The translations under genes and the position numbers were made by a program. Positions 9,644-19,250 of a stretch of DNA of 64,000 bases are shown here, piece by piece; position 1 is the stretch's first letter; the number at the start of each line of letters is the position of its first letter. The stretch is from contig OX621251.1 in the NCBI GenBank assembly GCA_951640165.1, forward strand, positions 28,110,893 through 28,174,892, in the 5' to 3' direction. This DNA is from Pseudoips prasinana. Lineage: Eukaryota; Arthropoda; Insecta; Lepidoptera; Nolidae. The notes beneath the pieces are model-generated. The model worked only from the letters and a program-made list of their open reading frames with translations, did not search any database and was not told the DNA's origin.

Positions 9644-9887
9644 CAGGGGCTCTACAGGCAAAGTCGCCGAACATCGATTTCTTAAATGGCGTTCAAATAG
9701 ATAAAGGTTAAATGACTTAATCAATCGTTAAATCGGCTTCCACGAGCACATGTGACGTCATAAATGGTCCGGAATCGATTGTCAACGTTAAAGCCGATTT
9801 AACGATTGATTAAGTAATTTTTAACCTTTATTTATTTGAACGCCATTTAAGAAATCGGTGTTCGGCGACTTAGCCGCTAGAGCCCCA
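9644..9887 (+). mobile_element. MITE-2 foldback element, complete
   Basis: Third MITE-2 within 2.1 kb. Both ends carry ggggctcta / tagagcccc, so the true termini can be read here. The arms are complementary across about 110 bp with a few mismatches. It is inserted at the end of a SINE-D fragment. Confidence 0.8.
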
Positions 9888-10031
9888 GGACGGCATTATT
9901 AAACTTCTAGAGGGTAGTTTGCAATACGATACGACGGCAAAGTTCCAGCGAGGAAATGGGTGAAATGGGTAGGTGTGTCACATTCGTACTCTATGTTACG
10001 TAAAACTTTGTCAGTTCTCATAAATATTGTA

Positions 10032-10166
10032 CAGACGCCAGCACATCCAGGTACCCCAATCTGTCAAAATTCTTTTATAGATTTTCAACTTTATCACAAA
10101 AGCAAAAAGTTCACTTTCAATTGGGGAAATTTGACAGATTGGGGTAGCTTGATGTGCTGGCGTCTG
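10032..10166 (+). mobile_element. MITE-1, complete
   Basis: 135 bp with long inverted ends CAGACGCCAGCACATC...GATGTGCTGGCGTCTG, flanked by TA on both sides (10030-10031 and 10167-10168). The interior 'attttcaactttatcacaaa' is shared with the other six copies. A TA duplication points to the Tc1/mariner superfamily as the mobilising source. Non-coding. Confidence 0.85.
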
Positions 10167-10169
10167 TAC

Positions 10170-10386
10170 CTACCTATACAGCTACAGTTTCAAATAACAT
10201 TGGGAATTTTGAAACAAACCAATTAATGTTAGTATTTGTACAATGGAGCAAACATATTTTATGTTTTTTTCTTATTAATATTTTAATTGATTATTGTAAT
10301 AATTATCTTTAATTACTGTAATTGGTGTTCTACCGTTTTAATTAAAGTAAATAAATAATAAATAAATCTTAGACATATATACAGTT
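10170..10386. other. AT-rich spacer
   Basis: No gene. Ends in 'taaataaataataaataaa', which could be the A-rich tail of an unrecognised retroelement. Confidence 0.35.
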
Positions 10387-10607
10387 GACGGGCAAGTTGG
10401 CGAGGTTGGTAAATACTTGCCTTTCACGCCGCAGGTCGTGGGTTCGATTCCCACCCAGGACAGATATTTGTGTGCATGAAAATGTCTGTTTGTCTTGAGT
10501 CTGGGTGTAATTATCCATAAAATTATGTAAGTATTTACAAATGTAAAGTTATAGTAGGTAAGTATATGTAGTATACCTATCAGTTACCTGATTTCCATAG
10601 TATAACA
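10387..10607 (+). mobile_element. SINE-B copy cut by hAT-type MITE
   Basis: tRNA-like head 'ttggcgaggttggtaaatac' (A box) and 'gtgggttcgattcccaccc' (B box), then 'tgtctgtttgtcttgagtct' and 'gtatacctatcagttac'. It stops at 'atttccatagtata', where the hAT-type element is inserted. Confidence 0.75.
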
Positions 10608-11014
10608 CAGTGTTTTTCAACCTTTTTCATCACGCGACCCCCCTACCCGTTTTTTACACGCATTTTTTTCATGTTTCTTTTATTTTGTGACACATATCCA
10701 AAATTTTTATTCATTTTCATAGGGTTCGGATAAATAAATCATTAAATTTGTGAAGAATTGAAATAGAAAGCGCTCCACCAAAGTTTTATTTATCATTCAG
10801 GGGTTAGGTGGGTGTCAAGAGACAAAGTACTAGCCAGAGTTTTGGAACTTCGCGCTAAACTTTTAATGTATTTGCAGCAGGCCTAAACATAAAACCCCAA
10901 ATTAATTTGACTAGCTTTTCTAACTTTTGCAACTGCCCTATAGAAGTTTCACGACCTCACTATAGAGGCTTCGCGACCCCTCGGGGGTCGCGACCCACAG
11001 GTTGAAAAACACTG
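10608..11014. mobile_element. MITE-4: hAT-type MITE with 8-bp target duplication
   Basis: 407 bp. Termini CAGTGTTTTTCAACC and GGTTGAAAAACACTG are perfect inverted repeats, and the subterminal 'cgcgacccc' is also inverted. The direct repeat GTATAACA (10600-10607 and 11015-11022) is an 8-bp target-site duplication, the hallmark of the hAT superfamily. There is no transposase frame, so it is non-autonomous. Confidence 0.9.
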
Positions 11015-11035
11015 GTATAACATATAACACATTTT

Positions 11036-11242
11036 TCACAAACGACCATCTGATCCAGATCTGATCTGAGTAAGCAGAGCTTATACTATGGAAACCAGAC
11101 AACTGATACCTACATTACATATCCTACTTTTCTTCTGGAATACATACTTATAAAGATATTAACACCCAGACTCAGGACAAACAGACATGTTCATGCACAC
11201 AAATATCTTTTTAATTACCAACCACGCCAACCGGCCCGTCAG
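11036..11242 (-). mobile_element. SINE-B copy, inverted
   Basis: Minus-strand copy from 'cgaccatctgatcc' to 'accaaccacgccaaccggcc'. The B-box region is degenerate (ctttttaattaccaacc). It lies in opposite orientation to the SINE-B at 10387, with the hAT MITE between them. Confidence 0.7.
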
Positions 11243-11379
11243 TTATGTTATGTCTGAGCTAACATAAAGGTGCCATAAATAACATCCCGTATAAGATCGT
11301 AATTACATAATGGCATACATTAGATCGGTACAGTTTAGAATCAGAGGCGAGTGAACGACACTACACAATTTGATATGGA

Positions 11380-11490
11380 TGTCGATAATATCGATGTGGA
11401 GACGGTCATAGCCAGAGCTTACTGGTCCACAAGTGATGGGCGAGGTTAAGCAACTAGGCTCGCGGTCAGTCCATAGATGGGTGACCGCCA
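11380..11490 (+). repeat. Repeat K fragment
   Basis: Short match to repeat K around 'cggtcagtccatagatgggt', read in the opposite orientation to the copy at 7438 ('acccatctatggactgaccg'). No gene. Confidence 0.4.
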
Positions 11491-11512
11491 TAGTGTTATA
11501 ATTCTTGATATG

Positions 11513-11875
11513 CTTCGTTGGTCTAGCGGTAGCGTGTCCAACCGCAGATAATGAGGTCCTGGGTTCAAATCCCGGGTCGGGCCATAAAGTGATTTTGGGA
11601 TTTTTCCGTAAAAAGAAATTTCGCAGTATCAGCCCGAAGTCTGGAAGTTGGCGGTATTACACCCCCGTGCCTCGGAGAGCACGTAAAGCGTTCGGTCCTG
11701 TACCTGAACTCTTTCCGGTCGTGTCGCTAGGCGTCCCATCGGATCATGAGAGTGATGGAATAGAAAGTGCCCCTGTGTTTGCGCACACACTTGTGCACTA
11801 TAATATGTCCTGCGGAATTGGCTAGTCTCCATTAAGACTGGCCGCCGTGGCCGAAATTTGGTCGGGAGGACATCA
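11513..11875 (+). mobile_element. SINE-D copy, full length
   Basis: Best SINE-D copy: 'ttggtctagcggtagcgtg' (A box), 'tgggttcaaatcccgggtc' (B box), then 'ctcggagagcacgtaaag', 'ctctttccggtcgtgtcgc', 'gcacacacttgtgcactata', and the end 'gccgccgtggccgaaatttg'. The open frame through it (11505..11825) is a by-product of the repeat, present in other copies with shifts. Confidence 0.85.
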
Positions 11876-11965
11876 TAATTCCTGAGTGTCCCTGTGCTTC
11901 GGAGGGCACGTTAAGCTGTCGGTCAGTCGTTAAGCCAAAACCCCTGACACTAGGTTAACCACTGG

Positions 11966-12680
11966 CCATACGATAAGAAAGTAAGTATTTGATATAAAAA
12001 AAACAAATAACTATCGAATGCATCATAGCAACATCTCGTACAATCATTAGTTTGAAGAGAATTTGCGCAGGCGCTAGGCGTTCGCATTAGCGCCAGAACC
12101 TACACTTGAGGTGTCTGTCAGTCACAGCAAAACTTGGATATTGATTTTTTTTTAATCCTTTTAAGTTCCTTTTTGACATCCCATAATATAATATTGTACT
12201 TGGCTACATCTACACGTTGTAAGTTTATGAATTGCCTCTTATCCTCTTATTAAGTGTACATATCCAAAACAAACACACATACATTCCGACTGTTATACTG
12301 TCATATTCACCGAACAAGTTACATAATCAAAGTTATGAAGAATATATAAAAGCGAGCGAATATCCTTGTTTGCTCATATCGAACTGACTGTGAACATCAA
12401 TATCGGAGCCTGGAGCTATCCAATCACAGTAGTAGCCGACTCGGTTATTGCTTTGTATAACTTGTTCTATGGCATGGTTGCGTTTGTTTCATTTCTATAC
12501 TTTGTCTCGGGTCCATTGTAATTAAGAAAAAGCATAAGAATACTTATTTATCTACTTCTTTTTGTGAATATCTACATAAAATACGCATCAAAATAGCGAA
12601 AACAAGATAAATCATCATTTTTTAAAGACAACCCGCAAAGGAATGTAATCCCTGTGTCGCGGGGTACTTTACAAACATAA
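11966..12680. other. Unassigned; weak promoter-like patch
   Basis: No repeat match inside the window. A TATATAAA box (12343-12350) is followed by GC-richer DNA (12352-12470), reminiscent of an LTR or a core promoter, but no matching second LTR, primer site or downstream gene is visible. Treated as suggestive only. Confidence 0.25.
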
Positions 12681-13032
12681 AAAAAAAACTTGTGTGTACG
12701 TATGTACACGCGTTAGAAGTTATACTTCTTAATATACAACTTGAACATAGTTATCAATTTTCATACCACCTAGAACTAACGTCATGCTGTTATTTTTACG
12801 ATGCGCGCGCATCGTAAAAATTCACTCTCATACATTTTCATACCACCTAGAACTAACTTCATGCTGTTATTTTTACGAGGCGCGCGCACGATGCGCGCGC
12901 TTCGTAAAAATTCACTCTCATACCACCTATAACTAACTTCATGCTGTTAAATTTTCTGGTGTCGGTGTGCGCGCGCATCGTAAAAATTCACTCTCATCAT
13001 TTTTCTCAATCGCGCCAAAAGAAGTATAACTT
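12680..13032 (-). mobile_element. MITE-6, with internal unit expanded to three
   Basis: Inverted ends 'agaagttatacttctt' (12715) and 'aagaagtataactt' (13019). The interior holds three tandem versions of a roughly 65-90 bp unit (ataccacct.aactaac...catgctgtta) with a GC-alternating palindrome built on gcgcgcgc. The copy at 45161-45350 has one unit. Homology continues outside the 12715 end to 'aacttgtgtgtac', so the true border on that side may be farther out. Confidence 0.7.
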
Positions 13033-14012
13033 TAAAAAACTTGAGATGTGTCAAGGGACACCCGGATGGAACGAAGTTGTATTTTGTATTTGATTAATTA
13101 GTGAAGGAATTGTAATATTTTTTTTATTATTTATTATGTACAAAAAACATGTAAGTATACCTACACTCAACAAAAATAATCGTCGCGACACCACACTATA
13201 CAATGCGAAATAGAAAGACGAAACGAAAATATCTGGCTTGCTTTCTATAAGAGAGAGAGAGAGAGACAGACAGAGAAACATGCGCACGCCGCACGGCTTA
13301 AGAGCCATTTCACAAAATGATTACGCTCGCGCCGCGCGCCGTACTAATCGGCGCGGCGCCCACTCGCTCGTGTATCGTAATTTATTGTAGTTTAAACTGA
13401 TGTTCAAATCGATATTATGACAAATTAATTGCAAATATTTAAAAAAAAAACTGTAGAATTCGATTCTACAAAGAACATAGTTTATTTTGGTATAATTTTA
13501 TTTTAGTAATTACGCTTTATTTAAACCAAAAATCAATATGAAATTTAAAAAAAAAACTTAAAATTGGTGTAAGGATTTATTTTTTTACTAATTAATGGTA
13601 ACAAAATTCAAGAATCTGTTACATTAAACGACGAATAAAATATATGTCTCATGCTGAATGTATTTTTTTTAGTTTAGTTTATAAGTATAATTGCTAGATA
13701 CAGGACTTTGAAATTGACTCTGCGGCGATTTTTCATTAAAATGGTTGTGGGAGATGAATCACTACAGAACAAGCAAATTATTTTTGATAAATGTGATACA
13801 TTAAACGTCAACAAAAACGATTTTTCCATATTTAACATGTATTCAATAATTTCTGGGTATTACTTAAGATGGTAATATAGGAGCCCAAAATCTTAGAAAT
13901 TCGCGCGAAAACGTGAAATGGCTCTTAAGTGGGCTTAAGTGTCGTTACAACTTTTCGTCTTAATTTTTCCGTCTAGCCCCCTTTCGCAACGCGCGATAAG
14001 GAACTTCGTTCC
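13033..14012 (+). mobile_element. MITE-5, split by a TTAA-flanked element
   Basis: Matches 23140-23438 end to end: 'gtgtcaagggacaccc', inverted GGAACGAAGTT / AACTTCGTTCC, 'aatcgtcgcgacacca', a GA microsatellite, 'gcgcacgccgcac', then 'ccgtctagccccctttc'. A 623-bp element with TTAA duplications (13302-13924) interrupts it. MITE-5 itself is non-coding. Confidence 0.8.
13302..13924. mobile_element. TTAA-flanked element (piggyBac-like target)
   Basis: Exactly flanked by TTAA (13298-13301 and 13925-13928), with 12-bp inverted termini GAGCCATTTCAC...GTGAAATGGCTC. 623 bp, no open frame of note. Left subterminal GC-rich block (ctcgcgccgcgcgccg), AT-rich centre. Insertion is proven by comparison with the uninterrupted MITE-5 at 23140. 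TTAA target choice is typical of piggyBac, but these termini are not the usual CC(C/T) type. Confidence 0.85.
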
Positions 14013-14019
14013 TATAATA

Positions 14020-14594
14020 ATTGACGGACACAAAGTATCCAGACTCAGAATAACTATTTATTACGCGGGATTCGAACCCGGGACACCGCTGCGTCAAACA
14101 TGTAGTGTTCATGAAAGCGAATATTTGCCTTGTGTTAAAATCAAAACTGTCTGGGTGTAATGTATCTGTAATATGTCTGTATTTAGGTAACTATATAGCT
14201 CGCTCGACGAACGAAGATCGATTCCGTTTTAGATCTACCTGGCGCTGTCAATACTCAAGTTTGACACTGACGTTTGACAACTGTGGCACTCGGATTAAGT
14301 AATAGTCGATGAATAATCGAATATTAGTTATGAGGTAGCGATTTATATAATATTATATATTGTTAGATATAACCCCAGCTCTGGCAACACACTATGCTGG
14401 GAAAATCTATGGTAGAGGCATGATATTTGGCTGGAGAGGAATGTTTTTTGGTTGTCATGGCAACGGTCGATACGTGAGCCATTTTTGTTAACTTTATTCT
14501 GTTTTGTTGTTAATCTTTTCCTATGTTTACTCGTGAATTATTTGTTGTCCGTTTCTGATTAGTGATTACATTCATTGTTCTCTGATTTTAATAA
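14020..14594. other. No gene; degenerate SINE head
   Basis: 'cgcgggattcgaacccggg' at 14065-14085 is a reverse B box, with 'aaaactgtctgggtgtaatg' after it, so an old tRNA-derived SINE is likely. The rest is unassigned. Confidence 0.4.
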
Positions 14595-14596
14595 TA

Positions 14597-15878
14597 GGTC
14601 TTTACCTATGAAATTGCCGTTTTGTATGAAAAAATTTAAACGAATTTTTTTCATGAATTTTTTTATTTGTATTAATCGAAGTAATCACCCATGCAATCAA
14701 TGCATCTTTGCCATCGCAGTGGCAGTTTATTGATGCCCTTCTTAAAGAAATCAGCTGGACGGGAGGCAACAAATTCTTCAAAGGCATTTTGTACTGCCTC
14801 TCGGGTATTGAATTTTTTTCCCGCCAAGAAGTTATCCAAATTCTGGAAAAAGTAGTAGTCTGTAGGCGCAAGGTCTGGTGAGTAGGGCGGATGACGGAGA
14901 GCTTCCAACCCCAGTTCTTGCAACTTGGAGACCGTCTGCTGTGCAGTATGAGGTCGCGCGTTGTCGTGCAGGAGCAGCGGAGACGAGCGATTGACCAATG
15001 CTGGTTGGAGATGCGCCAGCTTCTCCATCATTGTGCTCAGTTCTTCACAGTACACATCTGCAGTAATGCTCACCCCGTTTGGTAAGAAGCTGTGATGAAT
15101 CACACCGGCGCTAGACCACCAAACAGTGACCATCACTTTTCTAGGGGTAAGTTTTCGTTTAGGGCATTGTTTAGGTGCTGAACCAGGATCCAACCAACTT
15201 GCTGAGCGCTTGCGGTTATCAAACAGAATCCATTTTTCATCGCAGGTAACAATGCGGTTCAAAATTCCTTCATTTGTGTGTCTGTTGAGCAGTGCAAGGC
15301 ACGTCTCGACGCGTACTTCGCGCTGGCGATCATTGAGTTCGTGGGGCACCCATTTGTCAAGCTTTTTTACCTTGCCAATTTGACGCAAATGGACCAATAT
15401 TGTTTTGACGCTAACGTCGAAAGCTGCTGCTAATTCAGCCGTAGATTGTGTATCATCAGCTTCCACAACCGCCTTTAATTCGTCATTGTCGACCAAAGTC
15501 TTCGGACGACCGCGAGGTTCATTTTTCAGGTCGAAATTTCCAGAACGGAAGCGAGCAAACCAATAACAGGTGGTGCGTTGGTTTGTAGTGTTAGCTCCGT
15601 AAACGTCGTTGATGTTGCGTGCCGCTTGTGCCGCGTTGCTGCCACGACGGTACTCATATTCCATAATTACTCGAATTTTTAACGTATCCATGATGACGAA
15701 AAAGATTGAAATGCGATGAAAATGTAACACTAATCAATAAAGAAATGACTACTTTTGGAAAAAAGAATCCATGTTTTTAAAATAAAATTAATTTGAAATT
15801 AGAATTCTTAGCCAAACAAAAATTATTTTGATTTGAAATGGCCAGTACTGCAGAACGGCAATTTCATAGGTAAAGACC
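14597..15878 (-). mobile_element. Mariner transposon, full length, cecropia-type
   Basis: 1,282 bp, flanked by TA (14595-14596 and 15879-15880). The termini begin GGTCTTTACCTATG and are perfectly inverted over 25 bp, with further scattered matches. A single transposase frame fills the centre on the minus strand. Length, TA duplication, short inverted ends and DD34D transposase are the standard mariner set. Both ends and the frame are intact, so it is young and may be autonomous. Confidence 0.95.
14672..15691 (-). CDS. Mariner transposase, DD34D, intact frame
   Basis: 339-residue transposase that cuts and re-inserts its element at TA. Start chosen at 15691 (MDTLKIRVIMEYEYRRG); the frame stays open 13 codons upstream, but those codons resemble no known N-terminus. 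Residues about 5-95 form the paired helix-turn-helix region that binds the inverted ends (RGRPKTL near 61-67). The linker signature WVPHEL is at 114-119. Catalytic residues are visible: Asp151 in TCDEKW, Asp243 in HDNARPH and Asp278 in APTDYYF, with 34 residues between the last two, as in mariners. YSPDLAP is at 270-276. The sequence closely resembles the cecropia subfamily (which includes the Hsmar1/SETMAR transposase), also in the IGKVKKLDKWVPHEL block and the C-terminal GINKLPLRWQRCIDC. The length equals the family norm. No stop, frameshift or missing catalytic residue is seen. Expression would need a promoter within the element. Confidence 0.95.
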   Translation of the reverse strand: MDTLKIRVIMEYEYRRGSNAAQAARNINDVYGANTTNQRTTCYWFARFRSGNFDLKNEPRGRPKTLVDNDELKAVVEADDTQSTAELAAAFDVSVKTILVHLRQIGKVKKLDKWVPHELNDRQREVRVETCLALLNRHTNEGILNRIVTCDEKWILFDNRKRSASWLDPGSAPKQCPKRKLTPRKVMVTVWWSSAGVIHHSFLPNGVSITADVYCEELSTMMEKLAHLQPALVNRSSPLLLHDNARPHTAQQTVSKLQELGLEALRHPPYSPDLAPTDYYFFQNLDNFLAGKKFNTREAVQNAFEEFVASRPADFFKKGINKLPLRWQRCIDCMGDYFD

Positions 15879-15880
15879 TA

Positions 15881-16636
15881 ATAGGTAATGTTGAAATTAG
15901 AGGTAAATACAGTTAGGCCATCTCGTGTAATGTTTTTCTTTTTGTTATTTAAATTTCACTTCCAGCTCCCAAAAATATTCAGATTATTATTTAAGTAATG
16001 CGATTGAGTAATACCTAATGTAACAACATTAGGTATATGCCAGCTAACCAGGGGAAGGGGAATCATTGTACACTACCACTAAACTTCGCAATGGTTTTGC
16101 GTATTCAATAAAAATTACAAATTACAAATCTTGGATACACTCTGATAATAAAAGAGGCGACAAGATTTGCCAACCTATCCACTTATCAATCATTTCACTG
16201 ATTAAACGCCGAGGTTGAAAGATTTTGCTCCTTTTCCTTTACAATTCTTTTATTAATCCAACAACGGTTGGCAAATTATGTTTCATTGACAGTCAAATGG
16301 CGTTCTTACAGATTGAATTAGTCACAACAATGAGATAAAATCGTAGGTTACGCTCAGTTATTATGCTGTTAATAGATAAACCTGTAGGTATTTTATATGG
16401 TTTTCATTTCATTTCATTTATTAAATAACAATATTTATATTGTGTCTGAATTACATAAATAACAAACATATTTCAGCATAAAATCAAATATCAAAATCTC
16501 CTATAAAATCTTCTATAAATTAAATAAAAATGTCAATTCAAAATCTAAAATAAATGTCAAATTAATTTCTACTAGGTTTCTTTCTAGGTTTGTTATTCCT
16601 AATATTTATTTCTCCTAGATCCTTTTTTTTTGTTAA
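15881..16636. other. No gene; probable retroelement 3' tail
   Basis: AT-rich. 16400-16630 ('atttcatttcatttattaaa' and AT-rich sequence) looks like an inverted LINE 3' tail but has no coding remnant. The rest is unassigned. Confidence 0.35.
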
Positions 16637-16895
16637 GTGGGAATACCTACGCATGCCACCCGCAAAAAGAGTCTGCGGGTGGGTATGTCGGACTCGCACC
16701 GAATAAACCTAACCTGCCGTGGACTTCTCTTAGCGCCTAATCGGAGGAGCCCCGGGAACGCGGGTATGCTGCTCCGGTGCCTCCTTTTGCGGAATGTCCC
16801 AGATGGTCGGGACTCGTACCCTAGGAGGGCTCGAGATTGCCCTCCCCTATTGCCGACTCCTGCCAGTCCGGCACAGCGACTGTGTTCTCCTAGAT
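16637..16895. repeat. GC-rich island of unknown origin
   Basis: About 250 bp much richer in GC than its flanks, with 'atgtcggactcgcaccg', 'gaggagccccgggaacgcgg' and 'agggctcgagattgccctcc'. It is bordered by near-repeats 'ctcctagatc' (16611) and 'ctcctagatcctag' (16886). An 87-codon plus frame spans it without a recognised motif. The composition resembles R1-type LINE untranslated DNA, but no match to 62480-63480 is clear. Confidence 0.35.
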
Positions 16896-16901
16896 CCTAG
16901 A

Positions 16902-17028
16902 TAATTACATCCAGACTCAAGACAAACAGACATGTTCATGTACCCAAATATTTATCCTGGGTGGTAATCGAACCCACGACCTCCGGCGTGAAAAGCAAGC
17001 ATTTGCCAACCACGCCAACAGGCTTGAC
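16902..17028 (-). mobile_element. SINE-B 5' part, inverted
   Basis: Minus-strand SINE-B head: 'gtggtaatcgaacccacgac' (B box reverse), 'ccaaccacgccaacaggc' (A box reverse), plus 'ccagactcaagacaaacaga'. The 3' half is missing. Confidence 0.7.
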
Positions 17029-17029
17029 A

Positions 17030-17728
17030 CCTCAATACAGGTTTCCTTACAATAAATCACAACGCTGTAAAACTTAAGTATAATATAAAATCTATGATCA
17101 ATAAGCTGGTCACGTTTAGCCCTATAAGTGACTCTGGCAATTGACCAAGAGCACCGCGAAAAGAAAACCTTTTGGCACAATTGAAATGAGATTTTCGTTA
17201 TATTCCTTTGATTTATGACAATTTATTAGGAGCCGAAATGAACTTATGCATTTGTCCCTTGGTTATAGATGGCGGGTCGTAAAAAGGTTCGATCTTAACT
17301 CCCCCAGCCTTTCACTCGGAATAGAAATCTTTTGATCAATTGTGTGGTTATTTCAAAACATAATCACATATATTTCTGTATGGGAGTATAAGTGCTTTAA
17401 AGATATTTCTGTCGATAAATAAGTCTAGAGTTAAATTATTTTAGGTACTATATTTAATCTTGTACTAACGGGAAAATAGCCATACGAAAAGAAGAAGAAT
17501 TATTATTATTATAGTTGTTTGGGGCTTGATGCCCTGATGGCATCTTGCTACATCGCCAATTTCTGATCTATTGTACGAGAGCTCCTTGACTTTGTTAAAG
17601 TTCACTGCTTAATCCGTGCTTTAAAGATATTTCTAACAGTAAATAAGTCGATCAAGAAATAACTAACTTGCACCTAATTTCTCTGTGCGAATAGAGTATT
17701 CTCGTGTTTGCACATATAACATTTTACT
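17030..17728. other. No gene recognised
   Basis: AT-rich. A partial internal direct repeat links 17385-17430 ('tgctttaaagatatttctgtcgataaataag'-like) to 17618-17655 and 17968-18000, an old short duplication. No coding exon seen. Confidence 0.35.
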
Positions 17729-17937
17729 GCATGTGTGGCACATGAATTAAGTCAGTCGCCTCGCCACTTCGGGTCCCGGGTTCGTTTCACGTGCACGACA
17801 ACAATTTGTGTGACCCATAAATAGTTAAACTGAGTCTGGATGTAGTTTGTGTCCGTCAGCTATATGTTTGTAAAGTATTCCGATACTCAGGGATTATTTC
17901 CAATACAATAATGCGGCCGTTGTCTTAAAATAAATAA
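17729..17937 (+). mobile_element. SINE-C copy, degenerate head
   Basis: 'gcatgtgtggcacatgaatt' and 'gtcccgggttcgtttcacg' are the A- and B-box regions. Then come 'gtgacccataaatagtt', 'gagtctggatgtagtttgtg' and 'gcggccgttgtcttaaaata' at the 3' end, as in 32931-33140. Confidence 0.65.
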
Positions 17938-17999
17938 TCGTTTATATTTCTGTCAGGGACTAAAAGTGTTTTAAACTTAGGTCTGTCGATAAATATCTA

Positions 18000-18250
18000 A
18001 GTAGTACCACGGAACTGGAAGTTGGCAGTATTACATCTCCGTGCCTCGGAGAGCACTTTAAACCACCGTACCTGCACCTAATTTTACCGTGGGAATAGAG
18101 AGTATTCCCGTGTTTACATAGAAACATATACTCACGCCTGTTTCCCAGAGGGTAGAAGACGGATTTCCATTTGTCACGATCTTTGCACGCCTTTTTTGCC
18201 TCATTTAATGTAATTATACTCTTCATACCATCACATATCAGTAATTCCAC
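18000..18250 (-). mobile_element. Fragments of SINE-D and LINE-G
   Basis: 18010-18065 matches the middle of SINE-D (ggcagtattac, gtgcctcggagagcac), plus orientation. 18128-18200 matches the 3' coding end of LINE-G in reverse (cacgcctgtttcccagaggg, tccatttgtcacgatctttg). Confidence 0.5.
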
Positions 18251-18255
18251 TAATA

Positions 18256-18437
18256 TTTTAAATGTGAAAGTTTATGAGTATGGATGTATAGATGTTTGAT
18301 ACTCTTTCACGCAAAAACTACGGAACAGGTTTTGAGGATACTTTGTAGTAATATAGCTTAGGTATATATCCGAATAACACATTATATATAATTTATCATA
18401 TTTATCAAAATTATAATATTTTTGACAATGCGGGGCA
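18256..18437 (+). mobile_element. Degenerate Helitron
   Basis: 'gtgaaagtttatgagtatgg', 'ctctttcacgcaaaaactac', 'ttgtagtaatatagctta' and 'tccgaataacac' match the short Helitrons at 31281 and 32334. The GC-rich 3' end is mutated (gacaatgcggggcaca). Confidence 0.55.
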
Positions 18438-18562
18438 CACCTACTATAATCAACTAAATGATTGTTTCAGGCGTAAAGAGTCTTCTGCATTCACCAACTG
18501 CTCGGTGTCTTAATTTTTAATATAACAATACCTACTAAATGTAACAGTAGAAGCTGAGTAAC

Positions 18563-18795
18563 TGGTTATTAATTAAAGGATTGCTTTGTGGTAACGGCAT
18601 TGAATATTAAAACCCATCTCATCCAGTGGGGGGCGTAGAAATCGTCCGAGGGAATACCTACCAGAGAATGGGCAGCAGCGTGTTTCTGTGATCGCCAACC
18701 CCTCTGCCAAGCGTGGTGATTATGGCATATCTCGCCATTCTGTGGAGAGACTTTGTCCAGCAGTGGACGTACTTTGGCTGACATGATGACATTAT
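18563..18795 (+). mobile_element. SINE-E copy
   Basis: 'ttgtggtaacggcattgaat', 'catctcatccagtggggggc', 'gagggaatacctaccagag', 'tctgccaagcgtggtgat', then the 3' block 'gtccagcagtggacgtac' and 'ggctgacatgatgac'. Full length or nearly so. Confidence 0.75.
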
Positions 18796-18799
18796 TAAC

Positions 18800-19250
18800 T
18801 AATTTAATTATTAGTATGTAAGCGTATTATAGATCTACACACATTATTATAGCTCTTAAAAGTTTCTCCTTTCGCGGGTCTGCTGGAAGAAATTTCTTCG
18901 GAAATAAGCAATACCTTTGTACTAATTATTTCTTAGTACTTGCCTCTATTGATAGTATGTTTTGTGAGTACAAGAAATTAAATAAAAGTAAGCCATGATT
19001 TTTGTTAAACCTTGTTAAATATAAGTTTATTTGTGTACTATCGTGAATAAATCTCAAGTTTGATGAGTTTGCTTTCCTTCAATTCCTGTAAAGGACAATG
19101 GAGAGACGTATTTCGCAGAAAAACAAGGGAAAAAGATTTCCTCAGTGTTCTCAAACAAACGTGCGATTGCCGTTCGCTTAAATTATTTATGTAGGAGTCT
19201 TGTATTTTAGTTAGATAACGTTCAATTCACATTGTTCATAGAATAAGAAA
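18800..19250. other. No gene recognised
   Basis: AT-rich unassigned DNA between SINE-E and SINE-B. Confidence 0.4.

Noticed and set aside
11505..11825. 106-codon plus frame
   Set aside because: Runs through SINE-D; the same peptide appears, shifted or reversed, wherever SINE-D occurs.
12291..12530. Solo LTR or host promoter with a TATA box
   Set aside because: No second LTR, no clear TG...CA ends with duplication, no downstream gene; kept only as a weak note.
14672..15730. Transposase start 13 codons upstream (15730)
   Set aside because: The extra residues MLHFHRISIFFVI resemble no mariner N-terminus and the family length fits the start at 15691.
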